Shown piece by piece: positions 24,373-36,763 of a stretch of DNA of 64,000 bases; position 1 is the stretch's first letter, and each line of letters begins with the position of its first letter. The stretch comes from Cryptomeria japonica (lineage: Eukaryota > Streptophyta > Pinopsida > Cupressales > Cupressaceae). Below the pieces are notes generated by a model. The model saw nothing but the letters and a program-made list of their open reading frames with translations. It was not told the DNA's origin and did not search any database. Position numbers and translations under genes: made by a program. The stretch covers positions 107,257,906-107,321,905 of the forward strand of contig NC_081415.1 of the NCBI RefSeq assembly GCF_030272615.1, in the 5' to 3' direction.

Positions 24373-25256
24373 CTAAAATTTAGGCTTGAAATAATTCTTA
24401 GGAACTCTTTTTGGACACCTTGCGGCAAAATGTACTATCTTATTACATGAAAAATATTTAAGAGGAAAATTTCCTTCATACTTACTGATTCCTTTAGGTA
24501 ATCTTATGGGAATCATTCTTTCAAGATCCTCAAGCTCTCTCTCTTCTTCTACCATTTCCTTCATCTTCTTCTCATATCTAGACATCATCCTTGAAGAACT
24601 TTCCCTTAGATCATATCTATGCTTCTCCTTTATAAAAATAGTGGCTTTGAATACAGATTCTACCTTATGAAGGGAGTCACTAAAATCACTTAATTCAAAG
24701 GCCGAGATCTTTCCAATCTACATATATCTGGTCACATCTGTCATGGTCCAGATCTCCTCAATAGCAGCAACTTTATGTTTGTAGGATGTACTTTAGCAAC
24801 AATCTCTGATTCTTTCAAATTTCCATCAGCACATATGATATTGCACAAAATTTCATTGACCTTCTAAATAAGATAATTAATGTTCTCGTCTCCACCTATC
24901 CTCAACATCTCATACTTTCCCTTCAGGCTCTGCAACTTAGCAATCTTCACATAGTTGTCTCCTTCATATAGGGTTTCTAACTTCTTTTAGACCTCATGAA
25001 CAAGTTGCAATTCAATAACATTTGTCATTTCATAATCTATCAAGGCACTCAACAAAGCTTCCTTAGCCCTAATATTGCATTCAACTTCCTTTATCTCATC
25101 TAGAGTTGAACGTCCATTTGCAGGAATAGTATACTTGTTCTTTGTAATTGTCCAGTAAGATTCACCAATGCATCTCAGATGAAAATCCATGCAACTCTTC
25201 CAAGCAGAGTAGTTAGTACCATCAAATCTAAGACTATCCTTCTTGTAAGATGTCAT
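24373..25256 (-). pseudogene. Copia gag, broken
   Basis: The start is probably at 25256 (MTSYKKDSLRFDGTNYSAW), about 40 bases inside the primer-binding site. The open piece to 24987 has the L-R-F-x-G-T-N-Y-x-x-W motif of copia gag N-termini and LLSALIDYEMTNVIELQLVH. Stops follow. 24588-24373 has an Arg/Glu-rich helix and a zinc-knuckle remnant SCNKIVHFAARC, in which the first Cys is Tyr. Gag would form the particle and bind RNA. Confidence 0.8.
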
Positions 25257-25298
25257 CCTGGATCACCTCAAGTGGTTAAGGTTCTCCGGAGGAACTTT

Positions 25299-25309
25299 CT
25301 CTGATACCA
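25299..25309 (-). other. Primer-binding site of the Ty1/copia element
   Basis: The minus strand reads TGGTATCAGAG, two bases from the LTR, complementary to the 3' end of initiator tRNA-Met. It fixes the right LTR as the 5' LTR. Confidence 0.85.
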
Positions 25310-25311
25310 AT

Positions 25312-26516
25312 TGATGAAATAGGTCTGATTCCAAGCAGAAAAACTAAGAGGGGGGGTGCATCAATTGGCACAAAAAAACATACAAATTAAACTTAATCTC
25401 ATATATCTAATTATTAGAAGTCTATGAAATATTATAGTGGGGAATGCACTTGCACTTAGGCACACTGCATAGAGCTCACTACTCAAAAACAAGAACAACA
25501 AGGGCTACAACCTAGGGAAGACTCGATGTCTTACAAACACATTCTGATTACATCGAGAAGATCATGAATTGAAGAAATATCATCTTCTAATGCCTGGTTA
25601 CAGTTTCAGTTAAGTACATAACAAGGTCTTCTCACACTTCTTCTCTGCTTCTGAAAGATTAATACATCATTCACACATATATTTGATTATCATCCATGCA
25701 CAACACATCACTCCACTAGCACTACAAAGATATTACATATATTTATACATGACATCAATTCTTCACAAGGTCGACTCAACACTCAACACCTAATTACAAA
25801 AAATATAATCACACATGCTACAATATCACATGTGGACCAAGAAATATTGGCTAAGACATAGTACAAACCCATATCACATGCCTCAAACACAAAACACCTC
25901 CCATAATTATGCATCGAACAACTACAACACACTACAAGCATCTAGTCAACCAAGACAATGAAGAACACTAACACACTAGAGAAAATAATCAATTACATGC
26001 ACAATGATACATGCATACCACCAACACAAAAGATAGATGATATAGAAAAATTCACAAGAAACATGAATTACTACTGCAATAGCTCAAATTAATATAATCA
26101 CATCATCATTATATCAAACTTCAAGAACACTAGCTGCAATGACTGTCAACAAGTAAAAATCACTTGCGGAGCTCTAAACCACGAACCACTTGAATTGAAT
26201 ACACACATAAATGTCCCAAAAATTCCTCCGAATCCATAAATTAAGATATTACAATGCAAAGAAATGCATGTCAAAATACTAGCACTCTGTCATCCCTAAA
26301 CAACAGAAAAATGATCGAAAAAACATATAGTCATAACTCACTCAAATCACCATGTAGACCTCTGAAAAATTACACTAAATCATCTATACATGATCCTCTA
26401 CAAACCCTTTAATCCACAAACTTCGATAATCAACATCCTAAACAAACCTACTCACTGAACTTCATTGTAACACTATCATGTAGACAGAGAAATATGTTGA
26501 CATGAATGATAACACA
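25312..26516 (-). repeat. 5' LTR of the Ty1/copia element
   Basis: It matches 19874-21199. The plus-strand left end is TGATGAAATAGG, with a G run at 25352-25358 close to the primer-binding side, as in the pol-less element. It is shorter than its partner by about 120 bases. Most of that is a gap near 25410, where the left LTR has the block around 19970-20095. Confidence 0.75.
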
Positions 26517-29500
26517 TCTCTAAGATATTTGTAAAACAAATATTTGCATCATACACGTTACAACAATCTCCTCAAACATCCAACAAAGGATAAGTCTTAG
26601 ATGGCATTATAACCAACTTCTTTTACCTCCCTGCGAAGGGCTAGGCCTCTCTAGTTGGAAGTGGTGAGGGGGACTAGCAAGTTCATGGTTGGTTGAAACA
26701 AAACCCTAAGGATACCTTCCCTCTCTCAACATTGTAAAGATCTTCTAAGTTCAGGATGAATTCCGAAAACTTGTAAATACTAAAACTCTCTTAAATATTT
26801 TCTTATGTTGTTCTATTTTATGTTATGCAAATGAATTGCATCTTTTATAGTGTAAATTTCCTTCTTTCAATTTTTCCCTTTTTAAAATGTTATCTAGGTT
26901 TTCATTTTTCTAATTTTGAGGTTCAATGTTATGTAGTTTACAAATTACTAGTTGCTGGTTGTTGCTGGTTGTTGCTGGTCGTAGCAAAAAAATATTTTAT
27001 CTAGAACTGTGAAAAGTAAAACATGTGTATGCACATCATGTGTAAATTTAAATTAGCTGAAGAATATATAAATCTATTAATTAATTAATTGATTTTAGTT
27101 AATTAATGGAAATTATATAAATAAAATCTATTTACTTAACTTTTGAAAGATAGGAATATGAAGAGTGACCTTAATTAAACTGGCATGGAATATTATTAGC
27201 TGCATACACAACATTTTATACCCTAAAAATTTATGTGATGCAGCAAATTGGCAGCAACTAGAGCGAATGTTGTGGGGATAATTTTTGTGCACTGTAATGG
27301 CTGCTTTCATTAGAAGGGATTGTTTATGGAAGATATAATACTAAATAAATCGCAACGAAATTAATTATGGAATATCCAATTTCTTTTCTAAAATAAAGAC
27401 TAAAGAAAGTACCAAGCCCACACAAAATTAAAAATCTAAAGCAATGCTAGTATATGGAGGATCAATACCGTTAGGATTTCACGAAAAATTTTGTGGGACA
27501 AGACTATCAATAGACGCACAATCAATGAGAATTCTTAACTCCTTCAAACTAGCGTATAAGACGATCAATAAAACTAAGATCATCCTATACGAGAAACATT
27601 ATCTCCCATGCTTGAAGGTTGAGAACCAAATGACTAAGAGCCTTTGCCATGTCTAGAAGACCAATTGCAGGCACACCTTTCTCCTAAAGGACAAGAGGAT
27701 TCACAAGGTTTCTTGTAATAATGCAACACTCTAATGCTTTCTAAAAAATTCGAGGTATGAATCAATGAAACCTTAGCATAAAGGATTATTTTGACATAAA
27801 GAGTTGGAGATCATAAAATATATTCCTATTTAATTGAGATGCCAATCTAAAAGTTATTTTGTACACAAAATATAAGGCTTAAGGGCATCAAAAAGAAGTT
27901 GAATCCAAAATTAGGGGAAGTTTTAGCCTTAGAAAAATGAAAAAAAATGTTAGCAGAAATGGATACCCATTATGCTTTGAGATGCCAACCCATTTTCCTT
28001 TAGATCCTCAAGGAAACGGGTACCTATTATTTATGTAATGGGTATTCATTATAAAAAAAACAGGTATTTCTGATTTTAATTTTCACTTGATGATGAAAAA
28101 GAAGGAAACATATGCTCAAGATATGTTTCCACTATGACACACTACCATCTCATCTCACCAATGTCCCCTGCTAGCTTATCCTCAAGATATGCTCCTTTGT
28201 CATTTTTCTATTTTTCTTTTCAAATATATTTAAGTTTAAATTAGGTTTTATAAACTAATAATGGTGTGATATAAAGTAGAACAAATATCTATTTAAAATT
28301 TCCTTAAATCCTGTGAAAAATTATAATATTTTTTGAGATAGATTGTAAGACAACAATATAGTAGCATCTTATATTACTATTTTTAAAAATATTTACATTA
28401 ATATATTGAAGAGAATGGTATCCATCATTGAATCTTGCCATGAGCTATCACTAATTATCTCATGAATCACATTCCAAAGTGCATGCATGAAACAATCAAA
28501 AAGCTCATTAAATTAATACAAAACCCCTTCAATATTGCATGAAAATATAATCCTTAGAAAATGTTATCTCTATTACAATATTTTCTCATAGTAATAGTGT
28601 TATTCATCATTGAATCCACAAGAATCAAGTTAAATTAGGATTTTTTATCATTCTTTGTAAGTAAAGAGTGTTTTTAGCTAATAAATAAAAAATATAAGAA
28701 CAACTAGTAAGTAGTAAATGGAAATAACTAATTTGCATATAAAAAGAACGTTTAATCCTCCTCAATAAATGAAAAAATCATCTCTATTAGCTATGAGTAT
28801 TTTTTTAATATTTTAAATCATTTTCTAGAAACTATTTGTTTAATTATAAACAAACATTACACACAATAAACATAAATAAAAGTAAACATGAGATTGAATT
28901 TAGACTTACATACATTAGTTTAAGTAAAATCATTTAGAATTTTTTTAATAGCCAATTCCCTTTTAAACACACACTTATAGTTGTGCACTCCTAACATTCA
29001 TCACTTAGCGTTGATAAATACCCTTAGAGATTAGACTAATCATATTTTAAGTCTCTCACATATCTTTAATCTAGATCAAATAAAAAAAAAAATAAGAAAT
29101 TTTTTGATGTACTTTCAACAAATAGTTCATAATCAAATAAATATATTAAGCATAACAACTTTTAAAGTCTCATGGATTAGGTAGTTCTTATTCCTTCCTA
29201 TAATATTACTTCTAGAAAGGGGTGAACGAGGCTTTGCATTATTACATAAACTACATGTCAAAAAATTAGTGTTACAAAATAAATTAGAAAGGATGAAACA
29301 TTTTGTATTATAGCTCGATTTTGTCTTCACTTTATAAGATAGACTTCTGCATGTCTCAACTTAGACAAATTAGTATCATCTATGTTTTCAAATGTATATT
29401 TTCATTTCATCTAAGATAAAGCTGAAATATTTTAATTTTATTAATATTTCCAATTGTATATTTTCCTATATTTTACATTATTTTTATGTGTTGACTCATT

Positions 29501-30191
29501 TATTTATTTCTATACATACCTAGTTTAATATTGATCTTCCAATATGGTGGGCCTATCCCATAGGATTTAAAGTGTTCCTCTTCAAAGTTTTATAGTTATT
29601 AGATCATTGTCTAATATAAAATTTGTATCTCTATATATGGATTTCAACTCATGAGAACTCAATGATACTTGTATGTTCGGTCATACATGACCTAGGTGAT
29701 TTCCATTCCCATGTGTCACCCCTTTAGTGGTGTCACATTTTATCACATTTTATCATATTCTCATAAATCATATGAATATTTTTTAATATAAACAACACTT
29801 ATGATGAGTTTGAGCATGTATTTTATCCTATAGTTGACTCATAATAAGAACTTTTCTTAACTTTCCTTGTATCTTAGCTTCTCAGGAATACATCAAAACC
29901 TCCTTGTAATTGAATTAGTTGAACAAGTGAATTTAACTAGTAATACCTACATCAATAGAAACAAGGGTAATTGAGTACTTCCCCTATCTAAAATTTGACG
30001 TAGAATATCTTTTTCTCATAATTTCATACAAATGTATCTTGAGGCTAGAAATTAATTATTTATTAAATCTAATAACAATCTTAATATCTCATTTTGGGAT
30101 GTTAAATTTTTATTAAATTTTTTTTTCATTTATGATAGAATTCTCTTACAATGTGCATTTATTTTAATGGCATGGCTAGTACATTATAGTA
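26517..30191. other. AT-rich spacer, no supported gene
   Basis: A long AT-rich stretch with no ORF of recognisable content. It contains a small direct repeat GTTGCTGGTT (three 10-bp units near 26951-26980). 26560-26760 is less AT-rich and could be a scrap of an older element. Confidence 0.45.
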
Positions 30192-31680
30192 GTATCTATA
30201 TATTCTTCTATTATAATTCCATCTTTTACTAAATTTATAAGTAAACCAAATGAGTAAAAACCAAAATATAATGAACACATAATTTCTTTAATCATGAAAA
30301 TATTTTAACTCAATATATACCTATACAAACATCATTCATGATCAACATCATAAGAAAATACCCCATCAAATAGCACCCTTGGAAAAACTTAAGTTAAAAT
30401 ATGTAAATCATGTAAACCTATTTTGAGATGAATGGATGAATCATGTATACTTAGATCTTAATGACCAACAAATTTGAAGTTGCAAGATCCATGATTCTTC
30501 TTTTATCTATTGATCAATTGTCATGGGCCAAAATGACTACAAGAGAATACCTTTCTATACATTTACAAGTTTGGATTTATGATAAATACATTAAGAGATC
30601 TCTCTAGCTAATGAAAGATTTGTAGTGAATACAATTCTCTTATCCCTTTTCAAAGAATGTAATATGCTGAGATAAATACAATATCTTGTACATAGATCCA
30701 CGTTTGAAGAATATAATTACATATATAGAATATTGAGATGTTTCATCCTTTCAATTTATTTGGGACTCGTAATGTTGGAAATGAGAGCCTTAGCCTAGGA
30801 ATGTAAACTAAGATCTTAATCATTCACTTCTTCCAACATTCATCGGGGAATAATCAACAAGTTTCAACTTTAAATCCTAAAGGAGATATGGAGACTTTAG
30901 TTAATTGTTCCCTTCTTTTGTTGTATGGATAATAGCTTATGTTTGTATCTATATTCATCTATTATAATTTCATCTTTTACTAAATTTATAAGAAAACCGA
31001 ATGATTTAACAACAAAAACTTAATGAACACATAATCTCTTTAACCAATAAAATATCTCAACTCAATATATACTTACACAAACATCATCCATGATCAACCT
31101 TGTAGGAAACTCCCCCATCAAATAGCACTCTTGGAAGCACTTGGTTTAAAATATATACATTATATAAACCTATTGAATAGATTAATAACATATAATTAAA
31201 TCTTAATGGCCACCATATTTGAAGTTGCAAGACCCATGATTCTTCTTTGACCTTTTCATCAATTGTCATGGGCCAAAATGACTACAAGAGAAAACCTTTC
31301 TATATATTTATAATTTTGTATTTATGATACATACATTAAGAGAGCTCTAGATAATGAAAGAGTAGTAGTGAATACAATTCTCTTACACCATCTCCAATAA
31401 TATAATATGGTAAGACAAATATCACATCTTGTACATATTACGATCTATTCTTGAAAAATATAACAACTTAAAATATACAATGATGAGGAATTTCATTGTT
31501 CGAGTTTCTTTCAGATCCATATTCTTGGAAATGGGAGCCTTAGCCTAGGAATTTAAACTAAGAGATCTTACTCATTCACTACTTCCAAGATTCATTGGGG
31601 AATAACCAACAAGGTTCTTGACTTTCTATCCTAAAGGAGAGATGAATACTTTAGTTAATTGTTCCATTTTTTCGTTATTC
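30192..31680. repeat. Diverged 0.75-kb tandem duplication
   Basis: 30192-30922 and 30945-31680 align along their lengths (period about 753). Shared blocks include CATCTTTTACTAAATTTATAAG, CATGGGCCAAAATGACTACA and GGGAGCCTTAGCCTAGGAA-like sequence. By eye the copies differ by well over ten percent, so the duplication is old. No coding content. Confidence 0.75.
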
Positions 31681-33084
31681 TGACTTGATTTGAATATGAA
31701 TATGTAAGATCTAAATGACAATATTCAACATAAGTAAAAAGACACATAACTATTCAAGGATTATTAATTCCTTTTTGATGTTAATTATAACCCAACTATC
31801 ATCTCATCTTCAGTGCCTTCCAAGGTTGTTCATCAAGTATCTTCATATTTATTTGGATTTTCTTCATTTTATTTAGCACATTTGGATTCACACATGTTGA
31901 TAGTTGAGAATTCTTCCATCGCACATACTATTAGACTATTCCTTTCATCTCCTTTCATTTATTTTCTTCTAATTTGGTCTTACTATTTGGTCATTAGATT
32001 TATTTCTTCTTAAAATATATCTATCTATATATATGCATATATACATATAAATTCATATATAGACATGTATATGTGCATATATAAATTTTCAACATGTATA
32101 TATATAAACATCACTAATAAAAGTTATATCAAGAATATAACAAATGTTTAATTGAAAATGAAAAATATTTTATCTTTTATTAATTCTTCAAGTGAAATTT
32201 CTTCAATTATCTTATAATTAAAAGCTTGAAATATTGTTTTATATAAACGTTATTCTAAAAAAATGATTTATTTGTTATAAAAAATTATTGGTCAATACAT
32301 ATTTTGATAGGAATGTTTATCTAACCTGTGGAAAAATATATAAAAATCTTGAAATCTTTGGTGAACTTACTATCATAGAAAAACATATTTATTTCAAGAG
32401 AATTTCATTAAAGGGGTGCACTTCAAACAAATTGTTCTTAAAGAAACCTTATTCACATTGAATATTCGTTGAATAAGATCATCAAGCTTGTGACTGTATG
32501 GAGTAATAGCATTTCAATGTGTTCACACAAGTGGAAAGACTTGATGATAGTCACAAGCATCATCATCATGTAAATTTCAGATTACTCAATTGTCAACTGG
32601 GTGTTGTGAACGGAAAATCCGTTCACATGATTTTTAATATTATTATCCAAGAAAACCAGACATTAATCAATTTAGACGAATAAAACAAATATATTTATTT
32701 ATGTAATTTTTTATTGTGTAAATGTATACTATTTTATATTTCAAATACTTGACATTCTATTTCACCGACGAAAATAAAAAAAATAATTTCAAATACCGCA
32801 AATGAAGAATCAAATCAAATCAATTGAATTATATGTATACTATTTTATATTTCAAATACTTGACATTCTCTTCACTGGACATAATTTGCTTACTTGATTT
32901 CAACCACATATTCGTCACTAAATATTCAAGTGGTAGACGTCTCACATTATTATAATTGGAAGCTATTTCGCGTTAGAAGATAAGTTTGACGATTTCAAGT
33001 TAGCTTAGTAAGAGTTGTCTTCATCGTCTTCCAAACGATGGACATACCTAATTTTCGACCGTTGCCTTGTGGAACGTACATGTT
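31681..33084. other. AT-rich spacer
   Basis: Very AT-rich, with TATA/ATAT stretches near 32010-32100. Nothing else could be supported. Confidence 0.45.
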
Positions 33085-33965
33085 GGGTCATGGGTCATTG
33101 GTCATTAGTCTCGCATTTATTGTTCTGTTGCCAAAGTCAAAATACATGTTGGGTCATGAGTTTCATATTTTGAGTCATCGGTCATAAGTTTCATATGTTG
33201 GGTCATGAGTTTCATATGTTGGGTCATGAGTTTCATATTTTGAGTCATCGGTCATAAGTTTCATATGTTGGGTCATGAGTTTCATATGTTGGGTCATGAG
33301 TTTCATATTTTGAGTCATCGGTCATAAGTTTCATATGTTGGGTCATGAGTTTCATATGTTGGGTCATAAGCTTCATATTGATTGTCTTGTGGCCAAAGTC
33401 AAAATAAACTTTATTTTGTACAAGTTGGGTCACGAGTCTCAAATTTTGAGTCATTCGTCATAAGTCTCGTATTGCCGAAACCAAAATTTGATCTTTGCTC
33501 ACATTGATTGTTCTGTTGCCAAAGTCAAAATGCATGTTGGGTCATGAGTTTCATATTTTGAGTCACTGGTCATAAGTTTCATATGTTGGGTCATGAGTTT
33601 CATATGTTGGGTCATAAGCTTCATATTGATTGTCTTGTGGCCAAAGCCAAAATAAACTTTATTTTGTACAAGGTGGGTCATGAGTCTCAAATTTTGAGTC
33701 ATTGGTCATAAGTCTCTTGTTGCCAAAACCAAAATTTCAACGTTGCTCACATTGATTGTTCTGTTGCCAAAGTCAAAATACATGTTGGGTCATGAGTTTC
33801 ATATTTTGAGTCATTGGTCATAAGTTTCATATGTTGGATCATGAGTTTCATATGTTGGGTCATAAGCTTCATATTGATTGTCTTGTGGCCAAAGCCAGAA
33901 TAAATTTTATTTTGTACAAGTTGGGTCATGAGTCTCAAATTTTGAGTCATTGGTCATAAGTCTCC
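33085..33965. repeat. Compound minisatellite (GGGTCATGAGTTTCATAT units in ~248-bp higher-order repeats)
   Basis: The basic unit is about 21 bp (TTGGGTCATGAGTTTCATAT and variants such as GAGTCATCGGTCATAAGTTTC). Units are grouped in higher-order blocks: the landmark ATTGATTGTTCTGTTGCCAAAG recurs near 33508 and 33754, and a shorter form occurs near 33117. The first block is longer because it has extra 63-bp sub-blocks (33180-33365). The minus strand stays open over three ~67-codon pieces, giving Met-Lys-Leu-Met-Thr repeats. That follows from the unit length and is not evidence for a gene. Confidence 0.9.
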
Positions 33966-34039
33966 TGTTACCAAAACCAAAATTTCAACTTTGACTTTAA
34001 ATACTTACAGATTAATTATAGCAATATCATACTACCCCA

Positions 34040-34112
34040 TACTTCTTGTGGGATTGAACTTGTGACCTCTCTTTCAACAATACAAGTTCTCTGCCACTCG
34101 GCCAACTCAAGT
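34040..34112 (-). mobile_element. tRNA-like SINE head (probable)
   Basis: The minus strand contains GAGTTGGCCGAGTGGCAGAG, close to the pol III A box of Leu/Ser-type tRNAs. About 35 bases later it has AAGTTCAATCCCAC, close to the B box. This A-to-B spacing is right for a tRNA-derived SINE promoter. The acceptor stem does not pair, so it is not a working tRNA gene. The 3' boundary of the SINE body is not clear. Could also be a tRNA pseudogene. Confidence 0.45.
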
Positions 34113-35227
34113 TGTGTGAATATCTTTATATTAGAAGATCGTACCATTCGTAAGTGACTTTTTTTCATTGAACAAAGATGAGATATATAAAACTGTATAA
34201 AGGATAGCAGACTAGATTTTCAGTACTTCATTATTCAGTTTTCTTCTGTTTGTATACTATTAGACTAGAATTTTATTTTTAAAAAATTAATTTTTTAATT
34301 TCTAGAATAGACAATTTATAAATTCTTAATGTTTTTTGTCTTTGTTAATTTTATATCAATTTTTCATTTATAAACATACATTTCATCATAATCAGAAATT
34401 CTTTCTACGTGCATTGGTTATATCTTTTAATCATATTGAGATAAGACCATGTCAATGGCAATAATTTTAGTGGTTAAATCTCATCACCTCTCTCACTCCC
34501 ACAAAATGACTTGTAATAAAGGTTGCTTGCTTTAAACAAGTTATATGTGTTTATGTTTTCTACCATTACAAGGAGGAAGAGTGGAGGATTCTATTGTATT
34601 CTATCTTGAATGTGCATTAGTCACGCAGAAGGTAAGCATCTCAATTATGTAACTTTGTTTTGTCATATTTTTTATGATGAATTTATCATGTCTATACTTT
34701 ATATTAAACTTATCACGTGTATTCTTAATTTTTACCATCATATTGTTATTGTATCTAGACTTTTAATTCTAATCTTTCTCTCTTTCTTTGATTCATGTAT
34801 ACCCCTTCTTAAAAACATAAAAATATTTTTTGTATATTATTACCAATCACATTTAAGTTTATATATAGTTCATAAATGGATTTGGGATCATGACTCTTAT
34901 TATTTTTCTTTTAGTTGTGTTTATCCTCTTTCTTTTGTGTATGTTTTCTTATGTATATTTATGCATTATGAACCTACATGTAAATGATCTTCAAATTAAT
35001 TATACGAGTGTGGATAATTTGTATAACTAGTCACAATAAGAAATGAGCTGTCCTACAATAGGTTTACTATTTTACCACTCTATTCTATTATTAGGGGTAG
35101 AAATAAAAAAGGTGAATATCATGCTATGTGTTTGGGATATATTTTAGATATACCTTGAAGTTGGTTCTTTCATAACAAGTACTATATGAAGTTAGCTTAC
35201 ATCTAGAGTATGTTTTGCATTTGTATA
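34113..35227. other. AT-rich flank of the giant gypsy element
   Basis: No feature supported. The 125-codon plus-strand ORF at 34610-34987 is hydrophobic low-complexity sequence without a recognisable domain. Confidence 0.4.
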
Positions 35228-35717
35228 TGTAGTCACACAAATCTGTCCATTTTAATTAAATGAATATTTCACTATTTATTTGATTAAAAATCCACTAGCC
35301 ATCAATTAATTAAATTAATATTTAATTAATTCATCCCCAAACATTCTTCTATTAATTAAATAAATTATTCAATTTATTTTAATTAATTCATTAAATCAAA
35401 TTCCAATCAATTAAATAAATAAAATCAATTTATTTAATTAAATCCCCTTTTCCTCTTTTAAATAAATTAAATAAAATATTTATTTAAATCATTATCCCCA
35501 CCCCACTTGCATTTTCCTACAAATGCAACTTGCACACATTTATTGAAATAAATGAATTTTTATTTTAATAAAATCCTATTTTCCCTCACCCACCAAATCC
35601 ACTTGCAAAATCTAATCCCCTTCTAGATTCTTCTAGCCCCTTCCTAATTAGCCTAATCCATCTCCTAAATATTGTCACATTCCTAAGCAAAATGGAGTCA
35701 CTTCTCAAAGTCTAAAA

Positions 35718-35873
35718 GTCTTTGATAACCATTAAAAGCTTTCAACCTTCAACCGCTTAAATCCTCAAAGTCTTTGATAACCATTGAAGGCTTCCAACTT
35801 TCAACCACTTAATCCCCAAAAGTCTCCAATAACCATTAATGGTTAATTCAACCCTCCCACATGGTTAAAACAT
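35718..35873 (+). repeat. Three 52-bp direct repeats in U3
   Basis: The landmark GTCTTTGATAACCATT (variant GTCTCCAATAACCATT) recurs at 35718, 35770 and 35822, exactly 52 bp apart. Related units are visible in the solo LTR at 57050-57150. Position upstream of the TATA box suggests repeated regulatory sites, which is inference. Confidence 0.75.
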
Positions 35874-36204
35874 TTGTTTTGACTCAACCTCTACCCAACC
35901 CAAGGGTCTCATCAAGCCTTTAATGCTTTGACCATGATTATCTCTTAATCATTTGCACAAAGGTTTATCCTTGGATTAACTCCTAATCTTGTGGGTAATC
36001 CTAATTTAGGCTTGACCCTTAGCCTTTAGATAACCATGAGGTCTTCTCAGGCCTTTAATGCCTCCAACCTCTTCTTTCAACCCAACCCTATGTTGACATT
36101 TGTCACCATTTCATTGGTGCAAATTGTGCACATGGATTCCCAACTTTCAAGTTTGACCCTTGATTAAACCTTTCAATCCTAGCCATCCATTGCTCCATTT
36201 TTCC

Positions 36205-36212
36205 TATAAATA
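36205..36212 (+). promoter_or_regulatory. TATA box of the sense promoter
   Basis: CCTATAAATAGAGCCC is a near-ideal plant TATA box, and the related solo LTR keeps CCATAAATAGAGCCC at the equivalent place (57493). Transcription should begin about 30 bases downstream (near 36240), making an R-U5 leader of about 425 bases before the primer-binding site. Confidence 0.75.
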
Positions 36213-36666
36213 GAGCCCATTCTTTCATAATCCAGATCCTGAAAACTTGTAAGCATTTAGACTATAGACATTTTAGAGAGCATTTAGCATAGCATAACTA
36301 AATCTTGTCTTTTTGGTTAAAATACATCATTTTAGCATAAAAATAGCTTTTCATTTCATATTTGGAGCTATTCTACAAATCTCAATCCTCCATAAGCATC
36401 CATAGTGCAAAAAGCTGCTGAGAGCTACACTATTTTGGAACTTGGAGAGGAGAGGAAGAAGGGAGAAGGAGCTAATATCATGCTAAGAGATAGTTGGAGA
36501 TGTCTCATTATCTTTACTTCTTTAGTTAGATACATTAGTATGTTTTTAGTGTCTCTTTTGGAATGCCTTCATATGTTTTAGTTTTAGATTGACTAACGCT
36601 AATGCTTTGTGTGTTTTGTGTTGTTTGATCTTAGACTAACCTTGTGCCATTTAGGAGGGCATCATT

Positions 36667-36706
36667 TGGTGAACCCGACGTGAATCGAACACGCAACCTT
36701 CTGATC
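36667..36706 (+). other. Extended 40-nt primer-binding site complementary to tRNA-Trp
   Basis: TGGTGAACCCGACGTGAATC continues with a further 20 bases. Its reverse complement ends ...CGGGTTCACCA and is, as I remember plant tRNA-Trp(CCA), the whole 3' half of that tRNA: acceptor strand with CCA, T arm, variable region and 3' side of the anticodon stem. The match stops next to the anticodon. Ordinary primer-binding sites use about 12-18 nt. It is not a tRNA gene, since the 5' half and A box are absent. Confidence 0.85.
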
Positions 36707-36763
36707 CTTTTTTTTTGAAAATTAACAATTTTGCTTGTTGAAACTGCCACACAGGTCGTGCTT

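Larger units (their letters stand above)
19874..26516 (-). mobile_element. Ty1/copia retrotransposon with decayed gag-pol
   Basis: LTRs at 19874-21199 and 25312-26516 flank an interior whose minus strand encodes gag, protease, integrase, reverse transcriptase and RNase H in Ty1/copia order. A primer-binding site TGGTATCAGAG at 25309-25299 lies two bases from the right (5') LTR. Every domain carries stops or frameshifts, so the copy is dead. The flanking 5-mers (AAGGG on the left, TCTCT on the right) do not match, so the outermost bases or the target duplication have decayed or been altered. It shares a conserved LTR core with the element at 1087-7949 but is a different family. Confidence 0.85.
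35228..36664 (+). repeat. 5' LTR of the gypsy element (1,437 bp)
   Basis: Starts TGTAGTCACACAAATC and ends ...GGAGGGCATCA, two bases before the primer-binding site. U3 begins with dense AATTAAATAAATT tracts. It also holds three copies of a 52-bp unit (near 35718-35870, landmark AGTCTTTGATAACCATT). A TATA box lies about 450 bp before the LTR end. The first ~920 bp match 53577-54497. Confidence 0.92.

Noticed and set aside
33245-33950. Three Met-Lys-Leu-Met-Thr repeat ORFs on the minus strand
   Set aside because: Open only because the minisatellite unit length is compatible with a reading frame; no start context, promoter or conserved flank.
33085-33965. CRISPR-like array
   Set aside because: Units are contiguous and variable, with no unique spacers of constant length, and the DNA is plant nuclear.
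34610-34987. 125-codon hydrophobic plus-strand ORF
   Set aside because: AT-rich low-complexity translation without motif, neighbours or codon bias.
36667-36706. tRNA gene
   Set aside because: Only the complement of a 3' half is present, placed exactly at the primer-binding position; no A box or 5' half.
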